A DNA stretch of 64,000 nucleotides. It comes from Cellulosimicrobium cellulans. Its GTDB lineage: Bacteria; Actinomycetota; Actinomycetes; Actinomycetales; Cellulomonadaceae. This document shows, piece by piece, positions 38,691-49,300 of this stretch. A model generated the notes under the pieces. That model worked only from the letters and a program-made list of their open reading frames with translations, was not told the DNA's origin and did not search any database. The position numbers and the translations under genes are program-made. The first letter of the stretch is position 1, and each line of letters starts with the position of its first letter. The stretch lies in contig NZ_JAFGYF010000005.1 of NCBI RefSeq assembly GCF_016921195.1, positions 273,508 through 337,507 of the forward strand, given 5' to 3'.

Positions 38691-39938
38691 ATGCGAGCCG
38701 ACGACGTCGCGCAGGACGTGCGTACCCCGGTGCTGGACCCGGGTACGCCCCTCCCGGGAGCGACCACCACAGGGGCCTCTTCCGCCCGGAGCACCTTCCC
38801 CGCCAGCGCCCCCGACGAGGGCGGCCTCCCGGCCGTCGGATACCGCGCGGGGATCCTCGGCGCTGGCTTCATGGGCGGCGTCCACGCGCGGGCCGTGCGC
38901 ACCGGCGGGGGACGGGTCGTGAGCGTCGCCGCCGCGGACCTCGAGATCGCCCGCGCGGCCGCGCCGGGGCTCGGTGCCGAGCGGGCCGTCGCCACCGCGG
39001 AGGAGGTGCTCGCGGACCCGGAGGTCGACGTCGTGCACGTGTGCACGCCCAACCACCTGCACGTCCCCCTCGCCCGGGCCGCGCTCGCGGCGGGCAAGCA
39101 CGTGGTGTGCGAGAAGCCGCTCGCGACGGACGTCGCGGGCGCGGTCGAGCTCGCGGGGCTGGCCGCCGAGGCGCGCGCCGCCGACGGCCGGGTCGCGGTC
39201 GTGCCGTTCACCTACCGGTTCCACGCGATGGTGCGCGAGGCGCGCGAGCGCGTGCGCCGGGGCGAGGTCGGCACCATCTCGCTCGTGCACGGCTCGTACC
39301 TCCAGGACTGGCTCCTGCGCGAGTCGGACGACAACTGGCGCGTCGACCCCGCGCTCGGCGGCGCGAGCCGGGCCTTCGGCGACATCGGCTCCCACTTCTG
39401 CGACCTGCTCGAGTTCACCACCGGGCACCGCATCGCCCGGCTCGTCGCCCAGTCGGCCACCGTCAACCCGCACCGCCGGGGTGCGGACGGCGTCGTGCAC
39501 GAGGTCGCGACCGAGGACGCCGTCACGCTCCAGTACGTGACGGACGGCGGGGCGCTCGGGACCGCGGTCATCTCCCAGGTGTCGGCCGGGCGCAAGAACC
39601 GGCTGTACCTCGAGATCTCGGGCTCCGAGTCGACGTTGTCGTTCGACCAGGAGCAGCCCGAGACGCTGTGGGAGGGCCGCCGCGACGTGTCGCGCCTCCT
39701 CGTGCGCGACCCCGAGGTGCTCTCCGCGGCCGCCGCCCGCTACTCGCGCCTGCCGGCCGGGCACGCGCAGGGCTACCAGGACTGCTTCGACGCGCTCGTC
39801 GCCGACACGGCGACGGCGATCCGTGGCGGCGTCCCGGACGGCCTGCCGACGTTCGACGACGGCCTGCGCGCCGCGCGCCTCGCCGCCGCCGTGGGCGAGT
39901 CGGTGCGCTCGGGCGGCTGGGTGGAGGTGCCGGCATGA
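38691..39938 (+). CDS. Gfo/Idh/MocA-family oxidoreductase 2
   Basis: Protein of 415 residues with a longer polar N-terminus (about 48 residues) before the Rossmann motif GILGAGFMGGVHARAVR. It then has VHVCTPNHLHVPLA, CEKPLATDVA, and GGASRAFGDIGSHFCDLLEF in the catalytic domain. The start is set at ATG 38691, directly after promoter P3; an upstream GTG-type extension would contain the promoter itself. The stop overlaps the ATPase start by ATGA. It is the first gene of importer operon 2, so sugar oxidation and uptake are made together. It is about as related to oxidoreductase 1 as to other family members, so the two probably act on different steps or sugars. Confidence 0.91.
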   Translation: MRADDVAQDVRTPVLDPGTPLPGATTTGASSARSTFPASAPDEGGLPAVGYRAGILGAGFMGGVHARAVRTGGGRVVSVAAADLEIARAAAPGLGAERAVATAEEVLADPEVDVVHVCTPNHLHVPLARAALAAGKHVVCEKPLATDVAGAVELAGLAAEARAADGRVAVVPFTYRFHAMVREARERVRRGEVGTISLVHGSYLQDWLLRESDDNWRVDPALGGASRAFGDIGSHFCDLLEFTTGHRIARLVAQSATVNPHRRGADGVVHEVATEDAVTLQYVTDGGALGTAVISQVSAGRKNRLYLEISGSESTLSFDQEQPETLWEGRRDVSRLLVRDPEVLSAAAARYSRLPAGHAQGYQDCFDALVADTATAIRGGVPDGLPTFDDGLRAARLAAAVGESVRSGGWVEVPA

Positions 39939-41608
39939 CCGCGACGACCACGCGCGAGCCCCGGCCGCCGGCGGCGGGGGAGGGCGGTGACGAGCCGATC
40001 CTGCGGTTGCGCGGCATCGGCAAGGAGTTCTTCGGCAACTCCGTGCTGCGCGACATCGACCTCGACGTGCGGCCGGGCGAGGTCCACGCGCTCGTGGGCG
40101 AGAACGGCGCGGGCAAGTCGACCCTCATGAAGATCATCGCGGGCGTGCACCGCCCCGACGCGGGCACGATCGAGCTCGACGGCGAGACCACGGCGTTCGC
40201 CTCGCCGCTCGCCGCGCAGCACGCGGGCGTCTCGACCGTCTTCCAGGAGTTCAACCTCCTGCCCGAGCGCTCGGTCGCCGAGAACGTCTACCTCGGCCGC
40301 GAGCCGCGCCGCGCGGGCCTCGTCGACCGTCGCCGCATGCACGCGGACACGACCGCGCTGCTCGCCGACCTGGGTCTGTCCGGCCTCGCGTCGTGGACGC
40401 GCGTCGGTTCGCTCTCCGTCGCGCAGCAGCAGATCGTCGAGATCGTCAAGGCCGTGTCCTACGACGCGCGCATCATCTCGATGGACGAGCCGACCGCCGC
40501 CCTCGCCGACCAGGAGGTCGAGCTGCTCTACGAGCTCGTCCACCGGCTCAAGGAGCGCGGCGTCGCGATCCTCTACGTGTCGCACCGGCTCAAGGAGATC
40601 TTCGACCTCTGCGACACCATCACGGTGCTCAAGGACGGCAACCACGTCCTGACGACCCCGACGGCGGACATCGACCCCGACCGGCTCGTGCGCACCATGG
40701 TCGGCCGTGACTTCGCCGGCTACTTCCCGGACAAGGACCCGTCGACCGTCCCGGGCGAGGTGCGCCTCGCGCTCGAGGGCGTGGGCAACACGCAGGTCGA
40801 CGACGTGTCGCTCGAGGTCCGCGCGGGCGAGATCGTCGCGCTCGCCGGGCTCCAGGGCTCGGGGCGCACCGAGATCGCGCACGGCATCTTCGGCATCGCG
40901 GGCTTCACGCGCGGCCGCGTGCTCGTCGGCGGCAAGCCGGTCGACGTGCGCTCGCCGCGCCAGGCCGTGCGAGCCGGGCTCGCGCTCGTCACCGAGGACC
41001 GCAAGGCGGAGGGCCTCGCGCTCGGGCAGTCGATCCTCGCGAACGCGCGGCTCGTGCTCGACGCCGTCGTCCCCGGCCAGGCCGACCGGCGCGCGAAGCG
41101 CATCCCCGGCATCCTCTCCTCGCTCGAGCTCGTCGCGAGCTCGCAGGAGGCCGAGGTCCAGTACCTGTCGGGCGGCAACCAGCAGAAGGTCGTCCTCGCG
41201 AAGTGGCTGGTCACCGACCCCCAGGTGATCGTGCTCGACGAGCCGACCCGCGGGATCGACGTCGGCGCCAAGCGCGCCGTCTACGACCTCATGCGCGAGC
41301 TCACCGCGAACGGCGTCGCCGTCCTGTTCATCTCCTCCGAGCTCCCCGAGGTCGTCGCGATGGCGGACCGCGTGCTGGTCATGCGCGACGGCCGCCTCGC
41401 CGGCGAGCTCCCCGCCGGCAGCGACGAGGAGACCGTGATGGCCCTGGCCACCGGCGCAGGGGAGGACACGTCGGGCGAGCACGTCCTGGTCGACCTCGGC
41501 GCCCTCGCGGACGCCGACGACCTCCCCGGCGCCGAGCCCGCCGCCGCTCCCGACGGACCGCCGGCGTCCCCCCAGCACCCCACCGACGGCCCGCAGGAGG
41601 ACCGATGA
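39935..41608 (+). CDS. Sugar ABC transporter ATPase 2 (RbsA/MglA type)
   Basis: Protein of 557 residues, double ATPase. Domain 1: GENGAGKSTLMKIIAG, LSVAQQQIVEIVKAV, IISMDEPTAAL. Domain 2: GLQGSGRTEI, YLSGGNQQKVVLAKWL, VIVLDEPTRGIDVGA. A 50-residue Asp/Ala/Pro-rich C-terminal tail is unusual next to the standard 500 residues. ATG 39935 overlaps the oxidoreductase stop, and the stop at 41608 overlaps the first permease start, so the genes are tightly coupled. Confidence 0.94.
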   Translation: MTATTTREPRPPAAGEGGDEPILRLRGIGKEFFGNSVLRDIDLDVRPGEVHALVGENGAGKSTLMKIIAGVHRPDAGTIELDGETTAFASPLAAQHAGVSTVFQEFNLLPERSVAENVYLGREPRRAGLVDRRRMHADTTALLADLGLSGLASWTRVGSLSVAQQQIVEIVKAVSYDARIISMDEPTAALADQEVELLYELVHRLKERGVAILYVSHRLKEIFDLCDTITVLKDGNHVLTTPTADIDPDRLVRTMVGRDFAGYFPDKDPSTVPGEVRLALEGVGNTQVDDVSLEVRAGEIVALAGLQGSGRTEIAHGIFGIAGFTRGRVLVGGKPVDVRSPRQAVRAGLALVTEDRKAEGLALGQSILANARLVLDAVVPGQADRRAKRIPGILSSLELVASSQEAEVQYLSGGNQQKVVLAKWLVTDPQVIVLDEPTRGIDVGAKRAVYDLMRELTANGVAVLFISSELPEVVAMADRVLVMRDGRLAGELPAGSDEETVMALATGAGEDTSGEHVLVDLGALADADDLPGAEPAAAPDGPPASPQHPTDGPQEDR

Positions 41609-42651
41609 GCACCGCGGTCGCGACCGCCGCCCCCACCGCGCGCCGCGCCCCCGCGCGCCGGCGCCGCCTGGGGTCGACGGAGATCGTCTATCTCGCCCTC
41701 GTCGGGATCCTCGTGATCGCCGGCGTCCTCGTCGCCGTCGGCGGCGGCAACCTGTTCAGCACCGCGAACACGGCGTACATGCTCACGCAGACGAGCCTGC
41801 TCGGGTTCGTCGCGATCGGGCAGACGTTCGCGATCCTGTGCAAGTCGCTCGACCTGTCCGTCGGGTACGTCGTGGCGCTCAGCTCGATCGTCGGCGCGAC
41901 GACCATGGCGGGCGACCCCGCGCGCGTCTGGCTCGGCGTCCTCGCGGCGGTGGGCGTCGCGGCGGTCGTCGGCCTGGTCAACGGGCTCGTCATCGCCAAG
42001 CTGCGCGTCAACGCGTTCATCGCGACGCTCGGCGTCGGCCTCATCATCAAGGGCTACCTCGACACGCAGTTCAAGGGCCCGGCCGGCGAGGTGCCCGCCT
42101 CGTTCCAGATGTTCGGGTACACGCGCGTCGGCCCGGTGCCGATCTCGACGATCGTCATGCTGCTCGTGGCGGCTGCCGGCGTCGTGCTCCTGGCGCGCAC
42201 CCGGCCCGGGTACCACATGTTCGCCGTCGGCGGGAACACCGACGTCGCGCGGCTCTCGGGCATCCGGACGGACCGCACCCTGATCCTCGCGCACGTGCTG
42301 TGCTCGGTCTGCGCGGGCGTCGCCGGCCTGCTCATCGCCGCGCGCTTCGGCACCGGCAACGCGCTCGTCTACTCGTACGGCCTCGATCTCGACTCGATCG
42401 CGGCCGTCGTGCTCGGCGGGACGCTCCTCATGGGCGGCCGCGGCTCGGTCGTCGGGACGGTGGGCGGCGTGCTCATCCTCGCGGTGCTCGACACGGTCTT
42501 CAACGTGCTCGACATCGACCCGTTCTTCAAGGACGTCCTGCGCGGCGTCATCATCATCGCCGCCGTCGCGCTGTACGCCCGGCGCCAGATCGACCCGGCG
42601 AGCAGCCGGGCCCGCTTCCGCCCGACCCGCACCGGAGGTGCGTCCGCATGA
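41605..42651 (+). CDS. Sugar ABC transporter permease 2a
   Basis: Protein of 348 residues, about ten membrane helices after a basic N-terminus. Family blocks: IGQTFAILCKSLDLSVGYVV, LVIAKLRVNAFIATLGVGL, FAVGGNTDVARLSGI and VLGGTLLMGGRGSVVGTVGG. ATG 41605 overlaps the ATPase stop and has GGAGG before it; its own stop overlaps permease 2b. With 2b it should form a heterodimeric channel, unlike the single permease of importer 1. Confidence 0.93.
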   Translation: MSTAVATAAPTARRAPARRRRLGSTEIVYLALVGILVIAGVLVAVGGGNLFSTANTAYMLTQTSLLGFVAIGQTFAILCKSLDLSVGYVVALSSIVGATTMAGDPARVWLGVLAAVGVAAVVGLVNGLVIAKLRVNAFIATLGVGLIIKGYLDTQFKGPAGEVPASFQMFGYTRVGPVPISTIVMLLVAAAGVVLLARTRPGYHMFAVGGNTDVARLSGIRTDRTLILAHVLCSVCAGVAGLLIAARFGTGNALVYSYGLDLDSIAAVVLGGTLLMGGRGSVVGTVGGVLILAVLDTVFNVLDIDPFFKDVLRGVIIIAAVALYARRQIDPASSRARFRPTRTGGASA

Positions 42652-43730
42652 CCACCGACACCACGCGCCGGACGATCCCGGCGCGCGCACCGCGGGCCGG
42701 CTGGCTCGAGCGACTCGCCGCGGGCGGGAGCTGGACCGTGTTCGCGCTGCTCGTGCTCGTCTTCGCGGTCATCCTCGTGATGAACCCGTCGTTCGGCGAG
42801 CCCATGTCGCTCATGGCCTTCGTCAAGAAGGCGGCGCCGCTCGTCATCCTCGCGATCGGGCAGTACTTCGTCATCGTCTCGGGCGAGTTCGACCTCTCGG
42901 TCGGCTCCCTGGTCGGCGCCCAGGTCGTCATCGCGGCGAAGCTCATGGACGGCGAGGACTCGATGACGTGGCCGGTCATGGCGCTCATGCTCGTCTTCGG
43001 CCTCGCGGTCGGCCTCGTCAACGGACTCGTCACGACGCTCCTCAAGGTGCCGTCGTTCATCACGACGCTCGGCATGATGCTCGTGCTGTACGGCGCGATC
43101 CGGCTCTGGACGGGCGGCGCCCCCACGGGCGCGCTCACCGACGGCTTCCGGCAGTGGGGACGCGGGGGCATCCCCGACACCCCGGGCCAGTTCCAGGTGC
43201 CGTACGCGCTGCTGATCGTCGTGGTGCTCGGCGTCCTCGCCGCCCTGCTCATGCGCCGGCCGTTCGGTCGCACGCTCGTCGCCACGGGCGACAACGACGT
43301 CGCGGCCGGCTACGCCGGGAGCTCGGTCTGGTGGGTCCGCACGCGCGCGTTCCTCCTCTCGGGCTTCATGGCGAGCGTCGCCGCGGTCCTCATCGGCGGC
43401 TACGCGGGCGTCACCGCGCAGGTCGGCCAGGGCCTGGAGTTCATGGCCATCACGGCCGTCGTGCTCGGGGGCGTCGTCCTCGGCGGCGGGCGGGGCACCG
43501 TGGTCGCCGCGATGGCCGGCGCGCTCACCCTCGAGGCCCTGTTCACCCTGTTCAACCAACTCAGCCTCCCGTCGACGATCCGTCCGGCCGTCCAGGGCGT
43601 GATCATCATCGCGGCGGTCGCCTACGCCGCGCTGCCGCGCCGGTCGCGGCGCCGCGCGCCCACCCTCGACGCCCCGCCTGCGGCGGGCCCGACCCCCGCA
43701 CCGAAGGAGCCCGCCCCCGCGAACGCCTGA
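42648..43730 (+). CDS. Sugar ABC transporter permease 2b
   Basis: Protein of 360 residues of the same BPD_transp_2 family: IGQYFVIVSGEFDLSVGSLV, NGLVTTLLKVPSFITTLGM, ATGDNDVAAGYAGSSVWWV and VLGGVVLGGGRGTVVAAMAG, ending in an Arg-rich then Pro/Ala-rich tail. ATG 42648 overlaps the 2a stop and has GGAGG 9 bases before. Sequence differs enough from 2a that they are old paralogues and not a recent duplication. Confidence 0.93.
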   Translation: MTTDTTRRTIPARAPRAGWLERLAAGGSWTVFALLVLVFAVILVMNPSFGEPMSLMAFVKKAAPLVILAIGQYFVIVSGEFDLSVGSLVGAQVVIAAKLMDGEDSMTWPVMALMLVFGLAVGLVNGLVTTLLKVPSFITTLGMMLVLYGAIRLWTGGAPTGALTDGFRQWGRGGIPDTPGQFQVPYALLIVVVLGVLAALLMRRPFGRTLVATGDNDVAAGYAGSSVWWVRTRAFLLSGFMASVAAVLIGGYAGVTAQVGQGLEFMAITAVVLGGVVLGGGRGTVVAAMAGALTLEALFTLFNQLSLPSTIRPAVQGVIIIAAVAYAALPRRSRRRAPTLDAPPAAGPTPAPKEPAPANA

Positions 43731-43858
43731 GCACCGGCGCCCCGGCGGACCCCCGCCCGCGCGACCTCGACCACGCCCGAAGACCCCACCCTTCCGAGCT
43801 GTACCCCTTCCCCCGCACGCTGCGGGACGACGACGTCTCACCCCTAGGAGAGAAGGAC

Positions 43859-45088
43859 ATGCGACGTACACGAGCACTCCTGGCCGGCGCGGCGGTGGCC
43901 ACGCTGTTCCTCACGGCCGCCTGCACGACCGACACGCCCACCGACACCGGCGAGGGCGGCGAGACCTCGGCCGAGGAGAGCCCCGCGAGCGAGGAGTCCG
44001 GCGGCGCCGACTCCGAGTGGTTCGTCCAGGCGGACTACGACCGTCAGCTCGCCCAGCGCGAGGTCGTGCCCGAGGGCCCGGCGGACCAGCCCTGGCTCCA
44101 GGCCATCGAGCCCGAGTACGTGGACACGGCCGAGTACGCGAGCGAGGGCGGCGGCAAGACGCTGTGCTTCTCGAACGCGTCGGTCTCCAACCCGTGGCGC
44201 GTGACCGGCTTCATCACGATGCAGCAGCAGGTCGACGTGCTGAAGTCGGAGGGCGTCATCGGCGAGTTCCGCGTCTCGGACGCGGCCGACGACGACAACA
44301 AGCAGATCTCCGACATCCAGGCGTTCGTCGAGGCGGGTGACTGCGACGCGATCGTCATCTCGCCGTCGACGACCGCGACCCTGACGCCCGCGGTCGAGGC
44401 CGCGTGCGAGTCGGGCAAGCCGGTCATCGTGTTCGACCGCGGCGTCAACACCGACTGCATGGTCACGTTCATCCACCCGATCGGCGGCTACGCCTACGGC
44501 GCCGACGGCGCCGAGTTCCTCGTCGAGAACCTCGAGCCGGGCTCGAAGGTCCTCGCGCTGCGCATCCTGCCCGGCGTCGACGTGCTCGAGAACCGCTGGG
44601 CCGCGGCCGACAAGATCTTCTCGGAGTCCGAGCTCGAGGTCGTGGGCGCGGAGTTCACCGGTGGTGACGGCGCGAAGATCAAGGACATCGTCACGCAGTA
44701 CCTCCAGCGCGGGGACGTGGACGGCATCTGGATGGACGCGGGCGACGGCGCCGTCGCGGCGGTCGAGGCGTTCGAGGACGCCGGCAAGCCCTACCCGGTC
44801 TTCATGGGCGAGGACGAGATGAGCTTCCTGCGCAAGTGGAAGGAGACGGACATGACCGCGATCGGCGCCGTGTACTCGAACTTCCAGTGGCGCACCCCGA
44901 TCCTCGCGGCGCAGATGATCTGGGCCGGCGAGCAGGTGCCGTCGGAGTGGGTCCTGCCGCAGGCGCCGATCGAGGCCGAGGAGCTCGACGCGTACCTCGA
45001 GGCGAACAAGGACATGCCGTCGCTGCACTACGCGAAGTTCGGCGGCGAGGACCTGCCGGGCTTCCCGCAGGCCTGGACGGACCGCTGA
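43859..45088 (+). CDS. Sugar-binding lipoprotein of ABC importer 2
   Basis: Protein of 409 residues with a lipoprotein signal (RRTRALLAG, then LFLTAACTTD, lipid Cys near 22), a Glu/Ser/Gly-rich linker and a Peripla_BP_4 domain: SNASVSNPWRVTGFITMQQQ, IQAFVEAGDCDAIVISPS, GKPVIVFDRGVNTDC, GDGAVAAVEAFEDAGKPYPVF. It is longer than importer 1's binding protein, with an extra N-terminal segment (about 55-95). Two Cys pairs might form disulfides. A GGAGAGAAGG site precedes ATG 43859. The gene lies 128 bases after permease 2b. Confidence 0.92.
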   Translation: MRRTRALLAGAAVATLFLTAACTTDTPTDTGEGGETSAEESPASEESGGADSEWFVQADYDRQLAQREVVPEGPADQPWLQAIEPEYVDTAEYASEGGGKTLCFSNASVSNPWRVTGFITMQQQVDVLKSEGVIGEFRVSDAADDDNKQISDIQAFVEAGDCDAIVISPSTTATLTPAVEAACESGKPVIVFDRGVNTDCMVTFIHPIGGYAYGADGAEFLVENLEPGSKVLALRILPGVDVLENRWAAADKIFSESELEVVGAEFTGGDGAKIKDIVTQYLQRGDVDGIWMDAGDGAVAAVEAFEDAGKPYPVFMGEDEMSFLRKWKETDMTAIGAVYSNFQWRTPILAAQMIWAGEQVPSEWVLPQAPIEAEELDAYLEANKDMPSLHYAKFGGEDLPGFPQAWTDR

Positions 45089-45303
45089 CCGGTCGTCCGC
45101 ACGGGACCTGAGAGGGTCCGCGGAACCACCCGGTCCGACCCTCGGGTCGGGCCACCCAGGGGCCGCCCGGTCGCCGTCCGACCGGCCGGGCGCCCCGCCC
45201 GTCGGCCCGACGACGCGGCGCCGCCTCCCGTGCGGAGGTGCGCCGCGGCGTCGGGCACGCGGGCGGGACGGCCGTTCGCTCGGACCCGACGAGAGAGAGC
45301 GAC
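45089..45303. other. Intergenic region with weak hairpins
   Basis: The best hairpin is CCGACC-CTCG-GGTCGG (45135-45150), a possible weak terminator after importer operon 2. No gene or clear promoter is seen. Confidence 0.4.
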
Positions 45304-46203
45304 GTGGCTCTTCCTTCCCCGACCCCGCCGCTGCGCCGCCGCGCGCTCGGCGTCAACACGTGGGTCTGGACCTCCCCGCTCACCGACGACGCGCTGCGCG
45401 GCATCGCGCCCCGCGTCGCGGGGTGGGGCTTCGACGTGCTCGAGCTCCCCGTGGAGGACCCGGGGGACTGGGACCCCGCGACCGCGGCGACGGTCCTCGC
45501 CGACCACGGCCTCGGCGCGAGCGTCTCGCTCGTCATGGGCGAGGGCCGCGAGCTCGTGGCCGCGGACGCCGCGACGGTGCGCGCCACGCAGGACTACCTG
45601 CGGCACGTCGTCGACGTCGCGCACGCGGTCGGCGCCCCGGTGATCGGGGGGCCGGCGTACGCGTCGGTCGGGCGCACGTGGCGCCTGGGCCCCGCCGAGC
45701 GCGAGGCGGCGTACGCCGAGCTCGTCGAGAACCTCGCCCCGGTCGTCGAGCACGCGATCGCGGCGGGCGTCGTCGTCGGGCTCGAGCCGCTGAACCGCTA
45801 CGAGACGAGCCTCGTCAACACCGTCGACCAGGGGCTGGAGGTCGTGCGGCGCCTGCCTGCGGCCGGGATCGGCCTCATGCTCGACGTCTACCACATGAAC
45901 ATCGAGGAGACGGACCTGCCCGCGGCGGTCGCGCGCGCGGGCGAGCGCATCGCGCACGTCCAGGTGTGCGGCAACGACCGGGGCGCACCCGGCAACGACC
46001 ACCTGGACTGGCCCGCCCTCCTCGCCGCGCTCGACGCGACCGGCTACGACGGACCCCTCGTCATCGAGTCCTTCACGGCCGACAACGCGACGATCGCCAC
46101 GGCCGCCTCCATCTGGCGGCCGCTGGCGCCGACCCAGGACGCCATCGCCGTCGATGGCCTGGCCCACCTGAAGGGACTGATGCCCACGCCGGAGCACCCG
46201 TAG
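45304..46203 (+). CDS. Sugar isomerase/epimerase TIM-barrel protein 2 (tagatose/psicose 3-epimerase-like)
   Basis: Protein of 299 residues. The string VVGLEPLNRYETSLVNTVDQ followed by GIGLMLDVYHMNIEE is close to the ketose 3-epimerase group, with metal ligands Glu (LEPLNR), Asp (MLDVYH), His (AHVQVCGND) and Glu (LVIESF). It is a different branch from isomerase 1. It could epimerise a free ketose or a keto-sugar product of the oxidoreductases. GTG 45304 is taken because conserved sequence begins soon after it and GAGAGAGAG lies upstream; an earlier start at 45238 is possible. Confidence 0.87.
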   Translation: MALPSPTPPLRRRALGVNTWVWTSPLTDDALRGIAPRVAGWGFDVLELPVEDPGDWDPATAATVLADHGLGASVSLVMGEGRELVAADAATVRATQDYLRHVVDVAHAVGAPVIGGPAYASVGRTWRLGPAEREAAYAELVENLAPVVEHAIAAGVVVGLEPLNRYETSLVNTVDQGLEVVRRLPAAGIGLMLDVYHMNIEETDLPAAVARAGERIAHVQVCGNDRGAPGNDHLDWPALLAALDATGYDGPLVIESFTADNATIATAASIWRPLAPTQDAIAVDGLAHLKGLMPTPEHP

Positions 46204-46258
46204 CCGTAGTCGACCCACGACCGCAGCGCCGGCACGCCGCGGGATGACGACCACCCTT

Positions 46259-46278
46259 CCCGGACGAGGACGTCCGGG
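46259..46278 (+). promoter_or_regulatory. Hairpin in the leader of giant gene 2
   Basis: CCCGGACG-AGGA-CGTCCGGG, a perfect 8-bp stem with a 4-base loop, 30 bases before ATG 46309. It may end the isomerase message or affect translation of the giant protein. Confidence 0.4.
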
Positions 46279-46308
46279 TCCGCACGTCATGCCCCTGGAG
46301 GCACCACG

Positions 46309-49300
46309 ATGACCGCACGACGCCCACGCAGGGCGAGGTCCGTCGCGGCTCTGACCATCGGAGCGCTCGCGTTCACGCTCGCGCCCGTCACGATGGCCAG
46401 CGCCGCCGACGACCCCGTCCCCGCGGACGAAGAGCACAAGGTGCTCATCTTCACCAAGACGACCCAGTTCCGGCACACCGAGGCGATCACGCAGGGCACC
46501 CCGGTGCTCGAGGCGGCGTTCGCCGAGGTCGGGATCGCGTCCGACCACACGGAGGACTCGTCCGTCTTCAACGACGAGGACCTCGCGCAGTACGACGCCC
46601 TGGTCATGTTCCAGACGTCGGGCGACCCCTGGAACGCCGACGAGAAGGCGGCGCTCGAGCGCTACCAGCAGGCGGGCGGCGGCATCGTCGCGATCCACAA
46701 CGCGACGGACATGCGCGGCAGCTACGGCTGGTGGGACGACATGATCGGGGCGCTCATGCCCGGTCACGCCGCGACCGGCACCAGCCCGGGCCTGCCGGGC
46801 ACGGTCCGCGTGGAGGACCGCACGCACCCGTCGACCGAGCACCTGTCCCAGCGCTGGACGCGTGCGGACGAGTGGTACAACTACTCGGCCAACGTCCGGG
46901 GCAGCGCGCACGTGCTCGCCACGATGGACGAGTCCACGTACGACGCGGGCGGCAACAAGATGGGCTACGACCACCCGATCTCGTGGTGCAAGCCGTACGA
47001 CGGCGGCCGTGCCTGGATGACGGGCATGGGCCACTTCGGGGCGCACTACACGCAGGAGCCCGACTTCGTGCAGCACATCGTCGGCGGCGTCCAGTGGGCG
47101 GCCGGCCTCGTCGAGGGCGACTGCGGCGGCACCGACTGGGGCTCGTTCGAGAAGATCGCGCTCGACTCCAACACGAGCGCGCCCTTCGGCATGGACGTCG
47201 CGCCCGACGGCCGGGTGTTCTACACCGAGCTCGTGCGCGGGCAGATCCGCGTGTACGACCCGCGGACGCAGAACACGACGACCGCGATCACGATCCCCGT
47301 GTACTCGGGCGGCGAGGACGGCCTGCTCGGCATCGCGCTCGACAAGGACTTCGCCGAGAACGGGTACCTGTACCAGTACTACTCGCCCGCGAGCTCGAAC
47401 GACTCCGACCCGGCGAACTTCTTCAGCCGCGTCTCGCGGTTCACGGTGTCCTCGGACGGCCCGGGCTCGACGGTGATCGACCCGGCGTCGGAGAAGGTGC
47501 TCCTCGAGATCCCGGCCGGGCGCCTGCCCGACGAGCCGGGGCACACGGGCGGCGGCCTCCTCGTCGACCACCAGACCGGTGACCTGTACATCGGCGTGGG
47601 CGACGACGTGAACCCGCACTCCGAGCCGTCGGGCGGCTACGCACCGATCTCGGAGCGCGACGGCACGTGGCACGACGCGCGCGCGACGTCCGCGAACACG
47701 AACGACCTGCGCGGCAAGGTCCTGCGCATCCACCCGGAGGACGACGGCACGTACTCCATCCCCGAGGGCAACCTCTTCCCCCCGGGCACGGAGAAGACGC
47801 TGCCCGAGATCTACGCGATGGGCTTCCGCAACCCGTTCCGCTTCACGATCGACCCGGCCACGGGCTACCTCGGCGTCGCGGACTACTCGCCCGACAACGG
47901 CTCGGACAACCTCGCGACCCGCGGCCCGGCCGGCATCGCGGAGTGGAACCTCGTCAAGGAGCCCGGCTTCTTCGGCTGGCCCCTGTGCATGGGCGACAAC
48001 GAGCCGTTCCGCGACGTCGACTACCGGACGAGCCCCGTCACCGTGGGCGACTTCTTCGACTGCGACAACCCCGTGAACGACTCCGTGAAGAACACCGGCC
48101 TCACCGAGCTGCCCCCGGCCCAGCCCGCGGACATGTGGTACGGCTACCAGCGCTCGTCGGTCCCCGGCGCGATCAACGCCGGCGGCGGCCTCGCGCCCAT
48201 GGGCGGCCCGTTCTACCAGTTCGACCCCGAGCTCGACTCGGACACGAAGTTCCCGGCGTCGTACGACGGCAAGGCCTTCTTCTACGAGTGGGCCCGCAAC
48301 AAGATGTACACGATCGACCTCAAGGACCCGGAGGCCGCGCCCGGCGTGACCGACGTCGAGAAGGTCAACCCGTTCCTCCCGCAGGAGCAGTTCCTCGCGC
48401 CGATCGACTCCAAGTTCGGCCCCGACGGCGCGATGTACGTGCTCGACTGGGGCGGCGGCTTCGGCCGTGACAACCCGAACTCGGGCCTGCACCGCATCGA
48501 CTACCTCTCGGGCTCGCGCTCGCCGGTGTCGAAGCCGGTCGCGACGCCGGACTCCGGCATCGCGCCGCTCGAGGTGACGTTCGACGGGACCGGGAGCACG
48601 GACCCCGAGGGCGAGGAGCTCACGTACGCGTGGGACTTCGACGGTGACGGCACGACGGACTCGACGTCCGCCGCGCCCAGCCACACCTACACCGAGAACG
48701 GCGTCTACGACGCGCGCCTCACGGTGACCGATCCCGCCGGCAAGGTGGGCACGGCGACCGTGCCGATCACGGTGGGCAACACGCGGCCCGAGGTCGACTT
48801 CGGCCTGCCGCCCACCGGCTCGTTCTTCACCTTCGGCGACGACATCACGTGGGACGTCTCCGTGACGGACGCGGAGGACTCGCCCGACGGCGAGGAGATC
48901 GACGACGAGCAGGTCATCATCCAGCCCGCGCTCGGGCACGACGCGCACGCGCACCCCGCCGAGCCCCTGCACGGCCGCACGGGCACCGTGGCGACGAGCC
49001 TCGGCGGCGGCCACGGCGAGGACATGAACGTCTTCTACGTGATCGACGCGCGCTACACCGACCGCGGAGGCGAGGGCGACGTGCCCGCGCTCACCGGCTC
49101 GGACACCACGCTCATCTTCCCGAAGAAGCGCGAGGCGGAGTTCCACGCGGACTCCGACGGCACCACGACCATCCCGAGCCGGGACGTCGAGGGCGGCGGT
49201 TCCGTCATCACCGGGTCCAACGGCTCCTGGGCGTCGTACGACCCCGTGAGCCTCTACGGCGTGCAGGCGCTGAACCTGCGCGTCGCCGCGGCGGCCGAGG